Part shown: positions 34,066 through 43,814 of the stretch, in pieces | How the letters are laid out: each line of letters opens with the position of its first letter | Position numbering within the stretch: position 1 is the stretch's first letter | DNA from: Salegentibacter mishustinae | GTDB lineage: Bacteria; Bacteroidota; Bacteroidia; Flavobacteriales; Flavobacteriaceae | Direction: 5' to 3' | DNA: 64,000 bases | Assembly: GCF_002900095.1 (NCBI RefSeq) | Contig: NZ_LLKN01000001.1 | Location: 496,001-560,000 of the forward strand | Notes under the pieces: model-generated | Told to the model about the DNA's origin: nothing | What the model saw: only the letters and a program-made list of their open reading frames with translations | The model's database searches: none | Position numbers and translations under genes: made by a program

Positions 34066-34584
34066 TTACGGTTGTATTCCAAATTGACCTTTATCACCAT
34101 CAAAATTCTCAAAACGCTCTACACACTGCTTTATAATTTCACGAGCTTCAGTGGCATCTCCCCAACCACCAACATCAACTTTCTTCTTTTCAAGATCTTT
34201 ATAAACCTTAAAAAAGTGTTCAATTTCTTTAATCATATGGCCGTTTAATTCTTTTAGATCATTCAATCTATTCCAAATTGGATCTGAAACCGGCACACAA
34301 ATAATTTTTTCATCCGGTCCTTTTTCATCGGCCATGTGGAAAACGCCAATTGGCTTAACTTCCATCACAACACCAGGGAAAGTTGGCTCACTTACCAATA
34401 CCAAAACGTCTAATGGATCGCTATCCTGCGCAAGGGTATTTGGAATAAAACCGTAATCGGCCGGGTACATCATTGAAGAAAAGATCATCCTATCGTAACG
34501 GACTTTCTTCAATTTAAAATCGTACTCATATTTGTTTCTACTCCCTTTCGGGATCTCTATTAATACATCAAAACTATCTGACAT
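34066..34584 (-). CDS. ppa: Inorganic pyrophosphatase, family I
   Basis: This 172-residue soluble enzyme hydrolyses PPi in the cytoplasm. It has the metal-binding aspartates in DSDPLDVLVLV, the Lys/Tyr residues in NKYEYDFKLKKVRYDR, and KVDVGGWGDATEA near the C-terminus. It is transcribed in the same direction as hppA and separated from it by a terminator, so soluble and membrane PPases are linked but probably not one mRNA. Confidence 0.97.
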   Translation of the reverse strand: MSDSFDVLIEIPKGSRNKYEYDFKLKKVRYDRMIFSSMMYPADYGFIPNTLAQDSDPLDVLVLVSEPTFPGVVMEVKPIGVFHMADEKGPDEKIICVPVSDPIWNRLNDLKELNGHMIKEIEHFFKVYKDLEKKKVDVGGWGDATEAREIIKQCVERFENFDGDKGQFGIQP

Positions 34585-34613
34585 TTTCTTTCTTTTTTCT
34601 CATTTAAGGGCGG

Positions 34614-34621
34614 CAAATATA
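34614..34621 (-). promoter_or_regulatory. -7 promoter element of ppa
   Basis: TATATTTG on the minus strand matches TAnnTTTG, 30 bases before the ATG at 34584. No good TTTG upstream partner is visible. Confidence 0.45.
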
Positions 34622-34648
34622 GTGAAAATCAATATTAATTCGGCGTAT

Positions 34649-37150
34649 TTAGAAGTGAAAACCAAAGGAAGCTGTTACCGCAAAAGACCGCGACTCTGGA
34701 ACATCGAAATAGTTTCCTCTAAAATGGGCTTCAATACTTAGAAATTTAAGAATATTTCCTACTCCTATACTATACTCGTAATATGGTGCTCTACTTGGTG
34801 CCCGCAGCGGAATTCCAGAAGCATTTAAAGCTTTATTTTCTTCTGAAATTTCTCCCCAAACCGCTCTGGCGCCTATTAATTCCCGTAAATTTAATTCTCG
34901 TAAAAGCGGAATTCGGGCAAATAATCGTCCATTGAAATTATGATCAAAATGCGCTGAAACATAAGTATCGGTTACAAATTCATAGAAATTAAGGACGGGA
35001 AATGAATTATACATAGCGAAATAAGTTTGGTTTCCCGGCACCACGTTTAAGAGTCCCAATGGAACTTCGCCAAAAGTTTTACCAGCTTCCAAACTGGCAT
35101 TCGCTCTTCCAAATCCGCCAATTCTAAGCGGCTGATCGTAAAAAAATTGCACTTTCTTATAATTGAAATCGCTATTAAAAACGTTTTTTAAACCCAAGGT
35201 GTAATTAAAGAAAAAAGTAGGAAACTCCTCTTCATTCACTACATTTCGTTCAACTCCAAATCCAGAAGTTTGCCTACCGGGAGTATAAGTTAAAATGGTA
35301 GAAATTTCGGTTTGCTTTATGGTTGAAGCAGTTTCGGTTTGAGCTTCATTAGTATAATAATCTAGACTAAATGCCGGGGAGGCCGAACTTAACTCGCGAT
35401 ATGAAACGCCAAAACGGACATTAAAATTATACCAGGGCTCAATTTCGAGATTTACGGTACTTAAATCTATATTACTCAATTTATCGTTATCGCCCACGCT
35501 TACCAAGCCAGATGATGCTAAGCTACGCCCTAAAACATCTGTAGTATTAGTGGTTAAACTTGCGCCCAGTTGTTCTATATCGCGTCTTTTTCCGCCAGAA
35601 ATAATTAAACGTGACCTGGAATCTAAAAGCCATTTCCCCGAAATTCCATATTTAAATTTATCGTCTTTAAAACCATAGGCTAAATACCCTTCAATTCGCC
35701 AGGGATCGTGTTGCCCAAAATAAGTTCTACCGCCCACACGGGTTCTAAATCCTTCTACTTGATTATAGTCAAATAGCGAATACACAGGGCCAAAATCCCA
35801 ACCGTCAAATTCTACATAACCAGATTCTGCGATGGTGGCGATATCGTAAATTCTATTAAAGGCGGGAACCCTGGTTAAGCTATCCAGCATCACATAAACA
35901 TCTTCCTCTTCTCTATTGAGCTCTTCCAAACGATTTTCTTTCCAAAACTGTTTATCCCGTATATAAACTTCTTCGTTGAATTTATAAGCTCGCTTATCGT
36001 AAAAATCTTCTGCTTTCTTTATGTTGAATTGATATTCATCAAAAACCCGAGTACGTTTTGCGTAAACTCCTTTTGAATTTTCTTTCTTGGTTAAGGAGAA
36101 ATTAGCCTGGAAATAATCTTTGGAAATTAAAAAAACAGAATCGTTAAGCACTTCAAATTCCTGTTCTATATAAAGTTCTTTTACCCAGTTTATATTGGTA
36201 TCACGGGAAGCTTCAAGATTAATTTTCTTTACCGCCCAGGTAGTATCGTTTACCCAAAAATCTCCTTTAAAAGTTAATTCATTCTCGCGACGCGGATAAT
36301 AAATAATATTGTAGCACCATTTATCTTCTATATACGTACTATCGCTTAATACATAATTGTAATTGTTGATGCCTGTTGTAGAAAGCGGACTTACAAAGCT
36401 CTTGTCAAAAACCTTGATATAATTGTTGTAGACATTATATTCATCATACACATCTTTTACCGCAGCGATTAGGTTTTGATTTTGCTCAAATCCAGAATTC
36501 TTATTTCCTAGAAGATCTTCGCGTTTTTCATTTTCAATATTATCTCCGTAAACCATAGAAACCGATTCATTAATGAAAACAGGTAGAATAGTTTTTCCCG
36601 AAATTCTATTGGTATCAGAATAGTCAAAAATAAATTCCATACCATTAAAAATCGGGTTTTTCACTACAGAACTATCAATCCCGTCTAAATCGAATTCCAG
36701 TTTTTCGTATTTTTTGTACTGATATTGTTTAAAGGCAGAAACGCCATTATCGCGTTTATTTTCCCATATCTTCTTTAGAATATCTATAGCGGGATTGTTC
36801 TTTTTTGAAGTTTTACCCCTAACAATTTTAACCTCACCTAGACTGGAAGTCTCTTCCTGTAATTCAATTTCAAGAGATAGATTGGTTTTTTGCTGAAGCG
36901 GGATTATTTCCGTTTTATAACCGATAAAAGAAACTTTTAGTTCGGTATGGTTATTTTCACTTTGTAAATAGAACTTCCCGTTTTCCCCCGAAGTGGTTCC
37001 TTCCGAAGAATTATTAAAGATCACATTTACAAATGGAAGCGCTTCGCCGTTTTGGTCTTTAACCACACCGCCAACTTTGGTTTGTGCCATAAGCATGGTA
37101 CAGCACATTAATAAGAATAGGGAAAGAAAATTTGCTTTCGTCATCTTCAT
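34649..37150 (-). CDS. DUF5686 outer-membrane protein with carboxypeptidase-like regulatory domain
   Basis: This 833-residue protein starts with a Sec signal ending in MLMAQT. A CarboxypepD_reg-like beta-sandwich follows (residues about 24-110, VGGVVKDQNGEALPFVNVIF). A large DUF5686 region then contains many aromatic beta strands and ends in SFGFHF, a typical outer-membrane barrel C-terminus. Such proteins are thought to be surface-associated in Bacteroidota; the function is unknown. It is preceded on its strand by pdhB and a strong terminator. Confidence 0.9.
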   Translation of the reverse strand: MKMTKANFLSLFLLMCCTMLMAQTKVGGVVKDQNGEALPFVNVIFNNSSEGTTSGENGKFYLQSENNHTELKVSFIGYKTEIIPLQQKTNLSLEIELQEETSSLGEVKIVRGKTSKKNNPAIDILKKIWENKRDNGVSAFKQYQYKKYEKLEFDLDGIDSSVVKNPIFNGMEFIFDYSDTNRISGKTILPVFINESVSMVYGDNIENEKREDLLGNKNSGFEQNQNLIAAVKDVYDEYNVYNNYIKVFDKSFVSPLSTTGINNYNYVLSDSTYIEDKWCYNIIYYPRRENELTFKGDFWVNDTTWAVKKINLEASRDTNINWVKELYIEQEFEVLNDSVFLISKDYFQANFSLTKKENSKGVYAKRTRVFDEYQFNIKKAEDFYDKRAYKFNEEVYIRDKQFWKENRLEELNREEEDVYVMLDSLTRVPAFNRIYDIATIAESGYVEFDGWDFGPVYSLFDYNQVEGFRTRVGGRTYFGQHDPWRIEGYLAYGFKDDKFKYGISGKWLLDSRSRLIISGGKRRDIEQLGASLTTNTTDVLGRSLASSGLVSVGDNDKLSNIDLSTVNLEIEPWYNFNVRFGVSYRELSSASPAFSLDYYTNEAQTETASTIKQTEISTILTYTPGRQTSGFGVERNVVNEEEFPTFFFNYTLGLKNVFNSDFNYKKVQFFYDQPLRIGGFGRANASLEAGKTFGEVPLGLLNVVPGNQTYFAMYNSFPVLNFYEFVTDTYVSAHFDHNFNGRLFARIPLLRELNLRELIGARAVWGEISEENKALNASGIPLRAPSRAPYYEYSIGVGNILKFLSIEAHFRGNYFDVPESRSFAVTASFGFHF

Positions 37151-37160
37151 TCTTCAGGGC

Positions 37161-37198
37161 AAAAAAAAACTTCACCGAATCAGCATCCGATGAAGTTT
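37161..37198 (-). terminator. Terminator after pdhB
   Basis: 37167-37179 pairs with 37186-37198 (13 bp including two G-U pairs), and nine T follow on the minus strand. It separates pdhB from the DUF5686 gene. Confidence 0.85.
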
Positions 37199-37314
37199 CA
37201 AATTTATAAGGAATTTCTATCTATTTGTAAGTTTATTCCAATAATGGAATTACTCACAGACTTATAATTAACTGACTGTTTATTACTAATTTTTGCGTCC
37301 AGCATCCTGCTGGT

Positions 37315-38295
37315 TTAGTCAATATACATAACCTGCTTCACTGCTTTAATAACATCGTCGCTGTTTGGCAACCATTCTTTAAGCAATACAGGAGAATAAG
37401 GTGCCGGAGTATCGGCAGTGTTTATTTTTACTATTGGCGCATCTAAATAATCAAAAGCTTTAGATTGTACCTGGTAAGTAATTTCAGTAGAAATATTTCC
37501 AAAAGGCCATGCTTCTTCTAAAATCACCAAACGATTGGTTTTCTTAACCGATTCGATAATGGTTTCATGATCCATAGGACGAATTGTTCTAAGATCTATG
37601 ATCTCACAAGAAATATCGTCTTCAGCCAACTTATCAGCTGCCTTGTAAGCTTCTTTTATAATTTTTCCGAAAGAAACAATTGTTACATCGCTACCTTCTC
37701 TTTTAATATCGGCTTTACCAATTTCAATTACATACTCTTCTTCTGGCACTTCACCTTTATCACCATACATTTGCTCGCTTTCCATAAAGATTACAGGATC
37801 GTCATCTCTAATTGCAGCTTTAAGCAAACCTTTAGCATCATAAGGATTAGAAGGAACAATAACTTTTAGACCCGGGCAATTGGCATACCAGCTTTCAAAA
37901 GCCTGGGAGTGCGTTGCACCTAACTGACCTGCTGAAGCGGTTGGCCCTCTAAAAACGATAGGGATATTAAATTGCCCACCACTCATTTGGCGCATTTTGG
38001 CCGCGTTGTTTATTATCTGGTCAATTCCAACTAAAGAGAAGTTAAAGGTCATAAATTCAATGATTGGTCTGTTACCATTCATTGCTGAACCCACACCAAT
38101 TCCAGAAAAACCAAGTTCTGCAATTGGAGTATCTATTACACGATCAGGGCCAAATTCGTCCAACATACCTTTAGAGGCTTTGTAAGCACCATTGTATTCT
38201 GCTACTTCCTCGCCCATTAGATAAATAGACTCGTCTTTTCGCATCTCTTCGCTCATCGCTTGCTGAACGGCTTCCCTAAATTGAATTGTCTTCAT
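37315..38295 (-). CDS. pdhB: Pyruvate dehydrogenase E1 beta subunit
   Basis: This 326-residue transketolase-like subunit makes the alpha2beta2 E1 with PdhA, which is not in this window. The N-terminus TIQFREAVQQAMSEEMRKD, the GEEVAEYNGAYK segment and DTPIAELGFSGIGVGSAM are typical. The C-terminal half (ILEEAWPFGNISTEI) is the domain that binds E2. It is monocistronic, ended by the terminator at 37161-37198. In many flavobacteria pdhB is encoded apart from pdhAC. Confidence 0.96.
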   Translation of the reverse strand: MKTIQFREAVQQAMSEEMRKDESIYLMGEEVAEYNGAYKASKGMLDEFGPDRVIDTPIAELGFSGIGVGSAMNGNRPIIEFMTFNFSLVGIDQIINNAAKMRQMSGGQFNIPIVFRGPTASAGQLGATHSQAFESWYANCPGLKVIVPSNPYDAKGLLKAAIRDDDPVIFMESEQMYGDKGEVPEEEYVIEIGKADIKREGSDVTIVSFGKIIKEAYKAADKLAEDDISCEIIDLRTIRPMDHETIIESVKKTNRLVILEEAWPFGNISTEITYQVQSKAFDYLDAPIVKINTADTPAPYSPVLLKEWLPNSDDVIKAVKQVMYID

Positions 38296-38605
38296 TATAT
38301 GCTATACTATTTAATATATCTTGAAAGAACAAAAATAGTAATTCAATAAAGTTTTCCCCACTAATAATCCACAAAAATTTACAGGTGAGCTGCAGGCGTA
38401 GCATAAAGCGCTATTCCAATTAATAAATAACCAATTTTTAGCATTATTTCGAGATTTAAATTGTGATTATTACGGTTTATTTAAGGATTCAATAAAATTT
38501 AAGGAAATAAAAAACCTGAAATTTATTATGCGTGCATAGCATTTTTTGAATTAAATTATGTAACTTCGTGAACGAAATCGTTATAAATTTTAAAAACTCG
38601 CTATA
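38296..38605. other. 310-base divergent intergenic region between pdhB and etfB
   Basis: This AT-rich spacer has no ORF I can support. A minus-strand TATTTTTG (38330-38337) could be the -7 element for pdhB. For etfB no convincing promoter pair is seen, although TAACTTCG (38561-38568) is a near match. No repeat or RNA motif was recognised. Confidence 0.5.
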
Positions 38606-39352
38606 ATGAAAATATTAGTATGTATTAGTCACGTTCCTGATACTACCTCAAAAATCAATTTTACCGACGGCGATTCGAAATTCGATACCAACGGAGTGAA
38701 TTTTGTGATTAACCCAAATGATGAATTTGGACTTACTCGTGCTATGTGGTTTAAAGAAAAACAAGGCGCAAGTGTAGATGTGGTAAATGTAGGTGGTGCT
38801 GAAACTGAACCAACTTTAAGAAAAGCCCTGGCCATTGGAGCCGATAATGCTATAAGAGTAAATACTCCTGCAACCGATGGTTTCCAGGTAGCAAAACAAT
38901 TAGCAAAAGTTGCTAAAGATGGTGGTTACGACCTAATAATCGCCGGCCGCGAATCTATTGATTATAACGGAGGAATGGTACCGGGAATGCTTGCCGGAAT
39001 TCTTGACGCTAATTTCATTAATACCTGTATAAGTTTAGAGGTTGAAGGTGATAAAGCTACAGCAATTAGAGAAATAGATGGTGGTAAAGAAACCTTAACC
39101 GCTTCCCTTCCGTTAGTAATTGGAGGACAAAAAGGTTTGGTTGAAGAGAGCGACCTTAAGATCCCAAATATGCGAGGAATTATGCAGGCTCGTAAAAAGC
39201 CGCTTAATGTTGTAGAACCCGATGAGGCAGCTACTCATACCGAAGCTGTGAAGTTTGAAAAACCAGCTCCAAAAGGAGATGTAAAACTGGTAGACCCAGA
39301 AAATCTAGATGAATTAATAGATTTACTTCACAACGAAGCCAAAGCAATATAA
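38606..39352 (+). CDS. etfB: Electron transfer flavoprotein beta subunit
   Basis: This 248-residue subunit accepts electrons from acyl-CoA dehydrogenases and passes them to ETF-quinone oxidoreductase. The protein begins KILVCISHVPDTTSKINF and has the AMP-binding region AGRESIDYNGGMVPGMLAG. It is followed by etfA after a 121-base gap that contains a palindromic repeat. Confidence 0.96.
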   Translation: MKILVCISHVPDTTSKINFTDGDSKFDTNGVNFVINPNDEFGLTRAMWFKEKQGASVDVVNVGGAETEPTLRKALAIGADNAIRVNTPATDGFQVAKQLAKVAKDGGYDLIIAGRESIDYNGGMVPGMLAGILDANFINTCISLEVEGDKATAIREIDGGKETLTASLPLVIGGQKGLVEESDLKIPNMRGIMQARKKPLNVVEPDEAATHTEAVKFEKPAPKGDVKLVDPENLDELIDLLHNEAKAI

Positions 39353-39410
39353 AAGGAAAATCGTTTAGGTTTTAAAAACCTTTAAAGGCTATTAAAGAAT
39401 TAAAAATTAG

Positions 39411-39455
39411 ATTTTCCGCTTCTGCTGAAATAAATTCAGTCCAAGCCGCGGAAAT
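39411..39455. repeat. Palindromic repeat between etfB and etfA
   Basis: ATTTTCCGC (39411-39419) and GCGGAAAT (39448-39455) enclose CTGAA..TTCAG (39425-39439). The outer arms match the palindromes near the met leaders, and the inner arm matches the MITE core at 31442-31460. Confidence 0.55.
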
Positions 39456-39473
39456 GAATAAAAAAATATAAAT

Positions 39474-40436
39474 ATGTCAGTTTTAGTATATACAGAAACC
39501 GAAGATGGCAAGTTTAAAAAAGCTGCTTTTGAAGTTGCTTCTTATGCAAAAGAAGTAGCCGGCGGCGATGAAGTGGTTGCAGTAAGTTTTAAAGCTACTG
39601 ATGCTTCTGAACTTGGAAAATATGGTGTTAGCAAAGTGCTTAACATCCAAAACGATAAATTAGGCAAATTCAACGCTGAAGCTTATGCTGATGCCTTAAC
39701 TCAAGCCGCAAAGAAAGAAGGAAGCAAAATAATTGTGGTAAGCCAAAGCGCGAACAGCAAATATGTGGCTCCACTTTTAGCTGTGGATTTAGAAGCCGGT
39801 TACGCTTCTAACGTAATGGCAGCACCAGAAAGCACAGATCCTTTTACAGTAAAAAGAAGCGCTTTCACCAACAAAGCTTTTAATTTCACTAAGATCACTA
39901 CCGATGTGAAAATTGTGGGATTATCTCAAAATGCTTTCGGTTTAAAAGAAAATGAAGCTGAGGCTACAGTAGAAGATTTCTCTCCTGAATTAAAAGATGA
40001 AGATTTTTCAGTAAATGTTGAATCTGTAGACAAAGCCAAAGATAAAGTAACTATCGCCGATGCTGAAGTTGTTGTTTCTGGTGGTCGCGGACTTAAAGGT
40101 CCGGAGAACTGGGGAATGATAGAAGAAATGGCAGATATTCTTGGCGCAGCTACCGCTTGTTCTAAACCTGTTAGTGATATGGGTTGGAGACCGCACAGCG
40201 AACACGTTGGGCAAACAGGAAAACCTGTAGCATCTAATCTGTATATCGCTGTAGGTATTTCGGGAGCTATTCAACACCTTGCAGGAATCAACGCTGCCAA
40301 GACTAAAGTTGTAATCAACAACGACCCTGAAGCGCCTTTCTTTAAAGCCGCAGATTACGGTGTAGTAGGTGATGCTTTTGAAATCGTTCCTAAACTAAAC
40401 GAAAAACTAAAGGAATTTAAAGCGAAAAACGCATAA
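39474..40436 (+). CDS. etfA: Electron transfer flavoprotein alpha subunit
   Basis: This 320-residue FAD-binding partner of EtfB has the FAD motif near the C-terminus: GWRPHSEHVGQTGKPVAS, YIAVGISGAIQHLAG and VINNDPEAPFFKAADYGVVG. It provides the electron acceptor for the acyl-CoA dehydrogenase at 12.3 kb and others. A strong terminator follows. Confidence 0.97.
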   Translation: MSVLVYTETEDGKFKKAAFEVASYAKEVAGGDEVVAVSFKATDASELGKYGVSKVLNIQNDKLGKFNAEAYADALTQAAKKEGSKIIVVSQSANSKYVAPLLAVDLEAGYASNVMAAPESTDPFTVKRSAFTNKAFNFTKITTDVKIVGLSQNAFGLKENEAEATVEDFSPELKDEDFSVNVESVDKAKDKVTIADAEVVVSGGRGLKGPENWGMIEEMADILGAATACSKPVSDMGWRPHSEHVGQTGKPVASNLYIAVGISGAIQHLAGINAAKTKVVINNDPEAPFFKAADYGVVGDAFEIVPKLNEKLKEFKAKNA

Positions 40437-40457
40437 TTTTTATAACTTGCACCCCTT

Positions 40458-40507
40458 AAAAGGGCTGTCTAAAATACGGTGAAAGTCCTGCTTTAGACAG
40501 CCCTTTT
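40458..40507 (+). terminator. Terminator after etfA
   Basis: A perfect 16-bp stem (40458-40473 with 40492-40507) surrounds an 18-base loop, and a T run follows at the start of the next gene's leader. Confidence 0.88.
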
Positions 40508-40520
40508 TAATTGATGATAT

Positions 40521-41144
40521 ATGAGTTTAGTGCGCCTTAATATAAAAGGAATTTCTTATAGTCAAACCCAAAACGGAGCCTACGCTTTAATCTTAAGCGA
40601 GGCAGATGGAGAACGTAAACTTCCCATAGTTATTGGAGCTTTTGAAGCGCAATCTATTGCCATTGCTTTAGAAAAAGAGATCAAACCTCCACGCCCGTTA
40701 ACCCACGACCTTTTTAAAAATTTTGCTGATAGGTTTGAGATCACCGTAAAACAAGTGATTATTCACAAACTCGTAGATGGTGTTTTTTACTCCAGTCTTA
40801 TTTGCGAACGCGATAAGATCGAAGAAATTGTAGATGCTCGTACCAGTGATGCAATTGCGCTTGCCTTAAGGTTTGACGCTCCTATTTTTACTTACAAGAA
40901 TATTCTTGATAAAGCGGGGATTTTCCTGAAAGGAGACGAAGCAGAACAGGCACCTTCAGAAAAGCAAGAAGAAGAAATAATTTCAGAAGAATTACTTCCT
41001 GACGATATTGATATAAAATCTGACGACACCAATTACAAAAAATTGTCTTTAGACGAACTAAAAACTTTGCTCTCCCAGGCCGTAAATAATGAAGATTACG
41101 AGAAAGCGGCACGCATAAGGGACGAAATTTCCAAACGCAAATAA
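40521..41144 (+). CDS. Bifunctional nuclease family protein (DUF151) with UVR motif
   Basis: The 207-residue protein has a DUF151/BFN domain (about 1-130; PIVIGAFEAQSIAIALE, ARTSDAIALALRFDAPIF) and a C-terminal UvrB/UvrC-interaction motif (about 172-206; LLSQAVNNEDYEKAARIRDE). It starts just after a terminator and ends with TAATG, so its stop overlaps the ATG of the nucleoside transporter by one base. Nuclease activity is inferred from the plant BFN founder. Confidence 0.9.
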   Translation: MSLVRLNIKGISYSQTQNGAYALILSEADGERKLPIVIGAFEAQSIAIALEKEIKPPRPLTHDLFKNFADRFEITVKQVIIHKLVDGVFYSSLICERDKIEEIVDARTSDAIALALRFDAPIFTYKNILDKAGIFLKGDEAEQAPSEKQEEEIISEELLPDDIDIKSDDTNYKKLSLDELKTLLSQAVNNEDYEKAARIRDEISKRK

Positions 41145-42856
41145 TGCCCTCATTTATGAATAAAACCTGGTTTTGCCTGATTTTAGTTCTTTTAAGTGTT
41201 ACCAGCACTTTTTCTCAAAACATTTCAAAAACCTGGACCCTAGACCAAGAAAAGGGAAATCCTGATCAGGAAATTTTTGCTGATGGAAATACCTTAAGTT
41301 TGAATGAGGGACTTTTTAGTATAAGCAAGGCCAAAGATACCCTGGCAAAGGGAGATTATATCTTCCAGAATAAGCTTCTTGTACTTTTCTACAATACTCC
41401 ACAAGACAGTATAGTAAATTACAGGGTTTCTGCCCTTACTGATTCTAGCATGGCTATAAACCAGGCTAATCGGAAATTCCACTTTAAAGCTGAGGCTTTT
41501 AACGATCCCGAAGAGGTTATTCCGGCACCTATAGTAAAGGAAATGATACCCAGTGCGGGGATTTCTTTTAGTAGCATTTGGCGCGGAGTCTTGGGAATGT
41601 TCACTTTGTTAGTTATCGCTTTTTTATTTAGCAGTAACCGCAAAGCGATTAATTGGAAAACCATTGGGATTGGCCTTGGCGCACAATTAATGCTCGCCTT
41701 CGGTGTCTTAAAGATTACTTTTGTTCAGAATATCTTTAATTTTATAGGAAAAGGTTTTGTACTTATTTTAAATTTTACCGCCGCGGGAAGCGAATTCTTA
41801 CTTGGTGATATGATGAATGTGGAAAGTTTTGGCTTTATCTTCCTTTTCCAAGTACTACCTACAATAATTTTCTTTTCTGCCCTAACTTCGGTTTTATTTT
41901 ACCTGGGGGTGATACAAATTGTAGTAAAGGGATTAGCCTGGGTGCTTACCAAATTATTAGGTATATCTGGTGCGGAGAGTTTAAGTGTAGCAGGAAATAT
42001 TTTTCTTGGTCAAACAGAGGCTCCACTTATGATCAAGGCCTACCTGGAACGTATGACGCGTTCAGAAATTCTATTGGTTATGATTGGTGGAATGGCCACG
42101 GTTGCCGGTGGTGTTTTAGCCGCATATATAGGATTTTTGGGTGGCGATGATCCCGAATTAAGGCTTCAATTTGCCAAACACCTGCTGGCAGCATCAGTAA
42201 TGGCTGCACCCGGCGCAATTGTAGTTTCAAAGATATTATACCCACAACAGAATAAGATCAACACTAACGTTGATGTTTCTTCAGATAAAATTGGCTCGAA
42301 CATTCTTGACGCCATTGCCAATGGTACTACCGAAGGTTTAAAACTTGCAGCCAATGTAGCGGCAATGCTCTTAGTTTTTATAGCATTTATTGCTATGATA
42401 AATTACGTGTTAAACTGGACAGGATCCTGGACAGGCCTAAATGCGCTTTTAGCCGAAAACACCCCATATTCAGGCTTCTCCCTGGAGTCTATTCTTGGAA
42501 TTATTTTCGCTCCACTTATGTGGCTTATTGGTGTTGCAAAAGAAGATATGATGCTTATGGGACAACTGCTTGGTATTAAATTGGCAGCCAGTGAATTTGT
42601 AGGATACGTTCAGTTGGCCGATCTTAAAAATACGGCAAACGCACTTAGTCTTAATTATGAAAAATCGGTAATTATGGCCACTTATATGCTTTGCGGATTT
42701 GCAAATTTTGCATCAATAGGAATCCAAATTGGAGGAATTGGCTCCCTTGCTCCCGGCCAGAGAAAAACTTTATCTGAATTTGGAATGAAAGCTTTAATTG
42801 GCGGAACTATCGCTTCTTTGCTTTCTGCTACCCTTGCTGGAATGATAATTGGATAA
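41144..42856 (+). CDS. Concentrative nucleoside transporter (NupC) with secreted N-terminal domain
   Basis: The core (about residues 150-570) is a CNT nucleoside:cation symporter with GQTEAPLMIKAYLERMTRSE, GMATVAGGVLAAYIG and VMAAPGAIVVSKILYPQ. Before it lies a signal peptide (TWFCLILVLLSVTSTFSQ) and about 115 residues of beta-rich sequence (TWTLDQEKGNPDQEIFADG), which looks like a small lipocalin-like domain. The typical transporter has no such domain. It is likely co-translated with the nuclease gene, suggesting uptake of nucleosides released outside. Confidence 0.92.
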   Translation: MPSFMNKTWFCLILVLLSVTSTFSQNISKTWTLDQEKGNPDQEIFADGNTLSLNEGLFSISKAKDTLAKGDYIFQNKLLVLFYNTPQDSIVNYRVSALTDSSMAINQANRKFHFKAEAFNDPEEVIPAPIVKEMIPSAGISFSSIWRGVLGMFTLLVIAFLFSSNRKAINWKTIGIGLGAQLMLAFGVLKITFVQNIFNFIGKGFVLILNFTAAGSEFLLGDMMNVESFGFIFLFQVLPTIIFFSALTSVLFYLGVIQIVVKGLAWVLTKLLGISGAESLSVAGNIFLGQTEAPLMIKAYLERMTRSEILLVMIGGMATVAGGVLAAYIGFLGGDDPELRLQFAKHLLAASVMAAPGAIVVSKILYPQQNKINTNVDVSSDKIGSNILDAIANGTTEGLKLAANVAAMLLVFIAFIAMINYVLNWTGSWTGLNALLAENTPYSGFSLESILGIIFAPLMWLIGVAKEDMMLMGQLLGIKLAASEFVGYVQLADLKNTANALSLNYEKSVIMATYMLCGFANFASIGIQIGGIGSLAPGQRKTLSEFGMKALIGGTIASLLSATLAGMIIG

Positions 42857-42936
42857 TTTTATATAAATTTCCGCCAGAAATTTAATTGAGAAGCTTTTGT
42901 TATTTTAGCAAAGCTAATTTTCTGCACCTTAGACTT

Positions 42937-43785
42937 ATGAAACAATACCACGAACTTTTACAACATATTTTAGACAACGGAACCGACAAAGGCGATAGAA
43001 CCGGCACTGGCACCAGGAGTATTTTTGGCCATCAGTTACGGTTTGACCTTAGCGAAGGTTTCCCAATGGTTACTACCAAGAAACTGCATTTAAAATCTAT
43101 TATTTATGAATTGCTGTGGTTCTTAAAAGGTGATACTAACGTAAAATACCTGCAGGAAAACGGAGTTCGAATTTGGAACGAATGGGCCGACGAAAATGGC
43201 GATCTTGGTCCTGTTTACGGGAAGCAATGGCGTAACTGGAATAATGAAGACTTAGACCAGATAAAAGAGATTATAGAAACTCTTAAGAAGAACCCGAATA
43301 GCCGTAGAATGTTGGTTTCGGCCTGGAATCCTTCGGTATTACCAGATTCTTCTAAATCCTTTTCAGAGAATGTAGCGAATGGAAAAGCGGCACTTCCGCC
43401 CTGCCATGCATTTTTTCAATTCTATGTGAGCCCCCCAACCCCCAATGGGGGAGGAAAATCAAAATTATCCCTTCAGCTTTATCAAAGAAGTGCAGATGTT
43501 TTTCTTGGTGTACCTTTCAATATCGCTTCTTATGCGCTTTTAACTATGATGATGGCACAGGTTTGCGGCTACGAAGCAGGAGATTTTATTCACACATTTG
43601 GCGACGTTCATATTTACAGCAACCATATGGAGCAGGTAAAACTGCAGCTTTCCAGGGAACCCAGAGCTTTACCAAAAATGACGATCAACCCTGAAATAAA
43701 AAATATTTTTGATTTCGACTATAAAGATTTTAAATTAGAAGATTATAATCCGTATCCCGGCATAAAAGCCAGGGTTGCGGTCTAA
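42937..43785 (+). CDS. thyA: Thymidylate synthase with in-frame repeat insertion
   Basis: This enzyme methylates dUMP to dTMP using methylene-THF. The true start is ATG 42937 ([20 protein letters not shown]); the longer frame begins at TTG and adds 17 unlikely residues. The catalytic Cys is in [12 protein letters not shown], and [19 protein letters not shown] follows. Between FQFYV and KLSLQLYQ there is an extra proline/glycine-rich run [11 protein letters not shown] that replaces a 3-residue loop, encoded by a C/G-rich palindrome. Length is 282 residues instead of about 264-274. folA is 5 kb further on the same strand. Confidence 0.95.
   Translation: MKQYHELLQHILDNGTDKGDRTGTGTRSIFGHQLRFDLSEGFPMVTTKKLHLKSIIYELLWFLKGDTNVKYLQENGVRIWNEWADENGDLGPVYGKQWRNWNNEDLDQIKEIIETLKKNPNSRRMLVSAWNPSVLPDSSKSFSENVANGKAALPPCHAFFQFYVSPPTPNGGGKSKLSLQLYQRSADVFLGVPFNIASYALLTMMMAQVCGYEAGDFIHTFGDVHIYSNHMEQVKLQLSREPRALPKMTINPEIKNIFDFDYKDFKLEDYNPYPGIKARVAV
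43429..43455. repeat. Palindromic repeat inserted in frame in thyA
   Basis: CCCCC AAT GGGGG (43439-43451) with flanking C and G runs forms a hairpin. It is similar to the repeat at 559-582 and encodes the extra loop of ThyA. Confidence 0.6.
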
Positions 43786-43814
43786 ATTAAATCAATAATT
43801 AAAATTTTAAGTTT

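Noticed and set aside
42886-42936. Longer start for ThyA
   Set aside because: It begins with TTG and precedes the universal ThyA N-terminus, which starts at ATG 42937.
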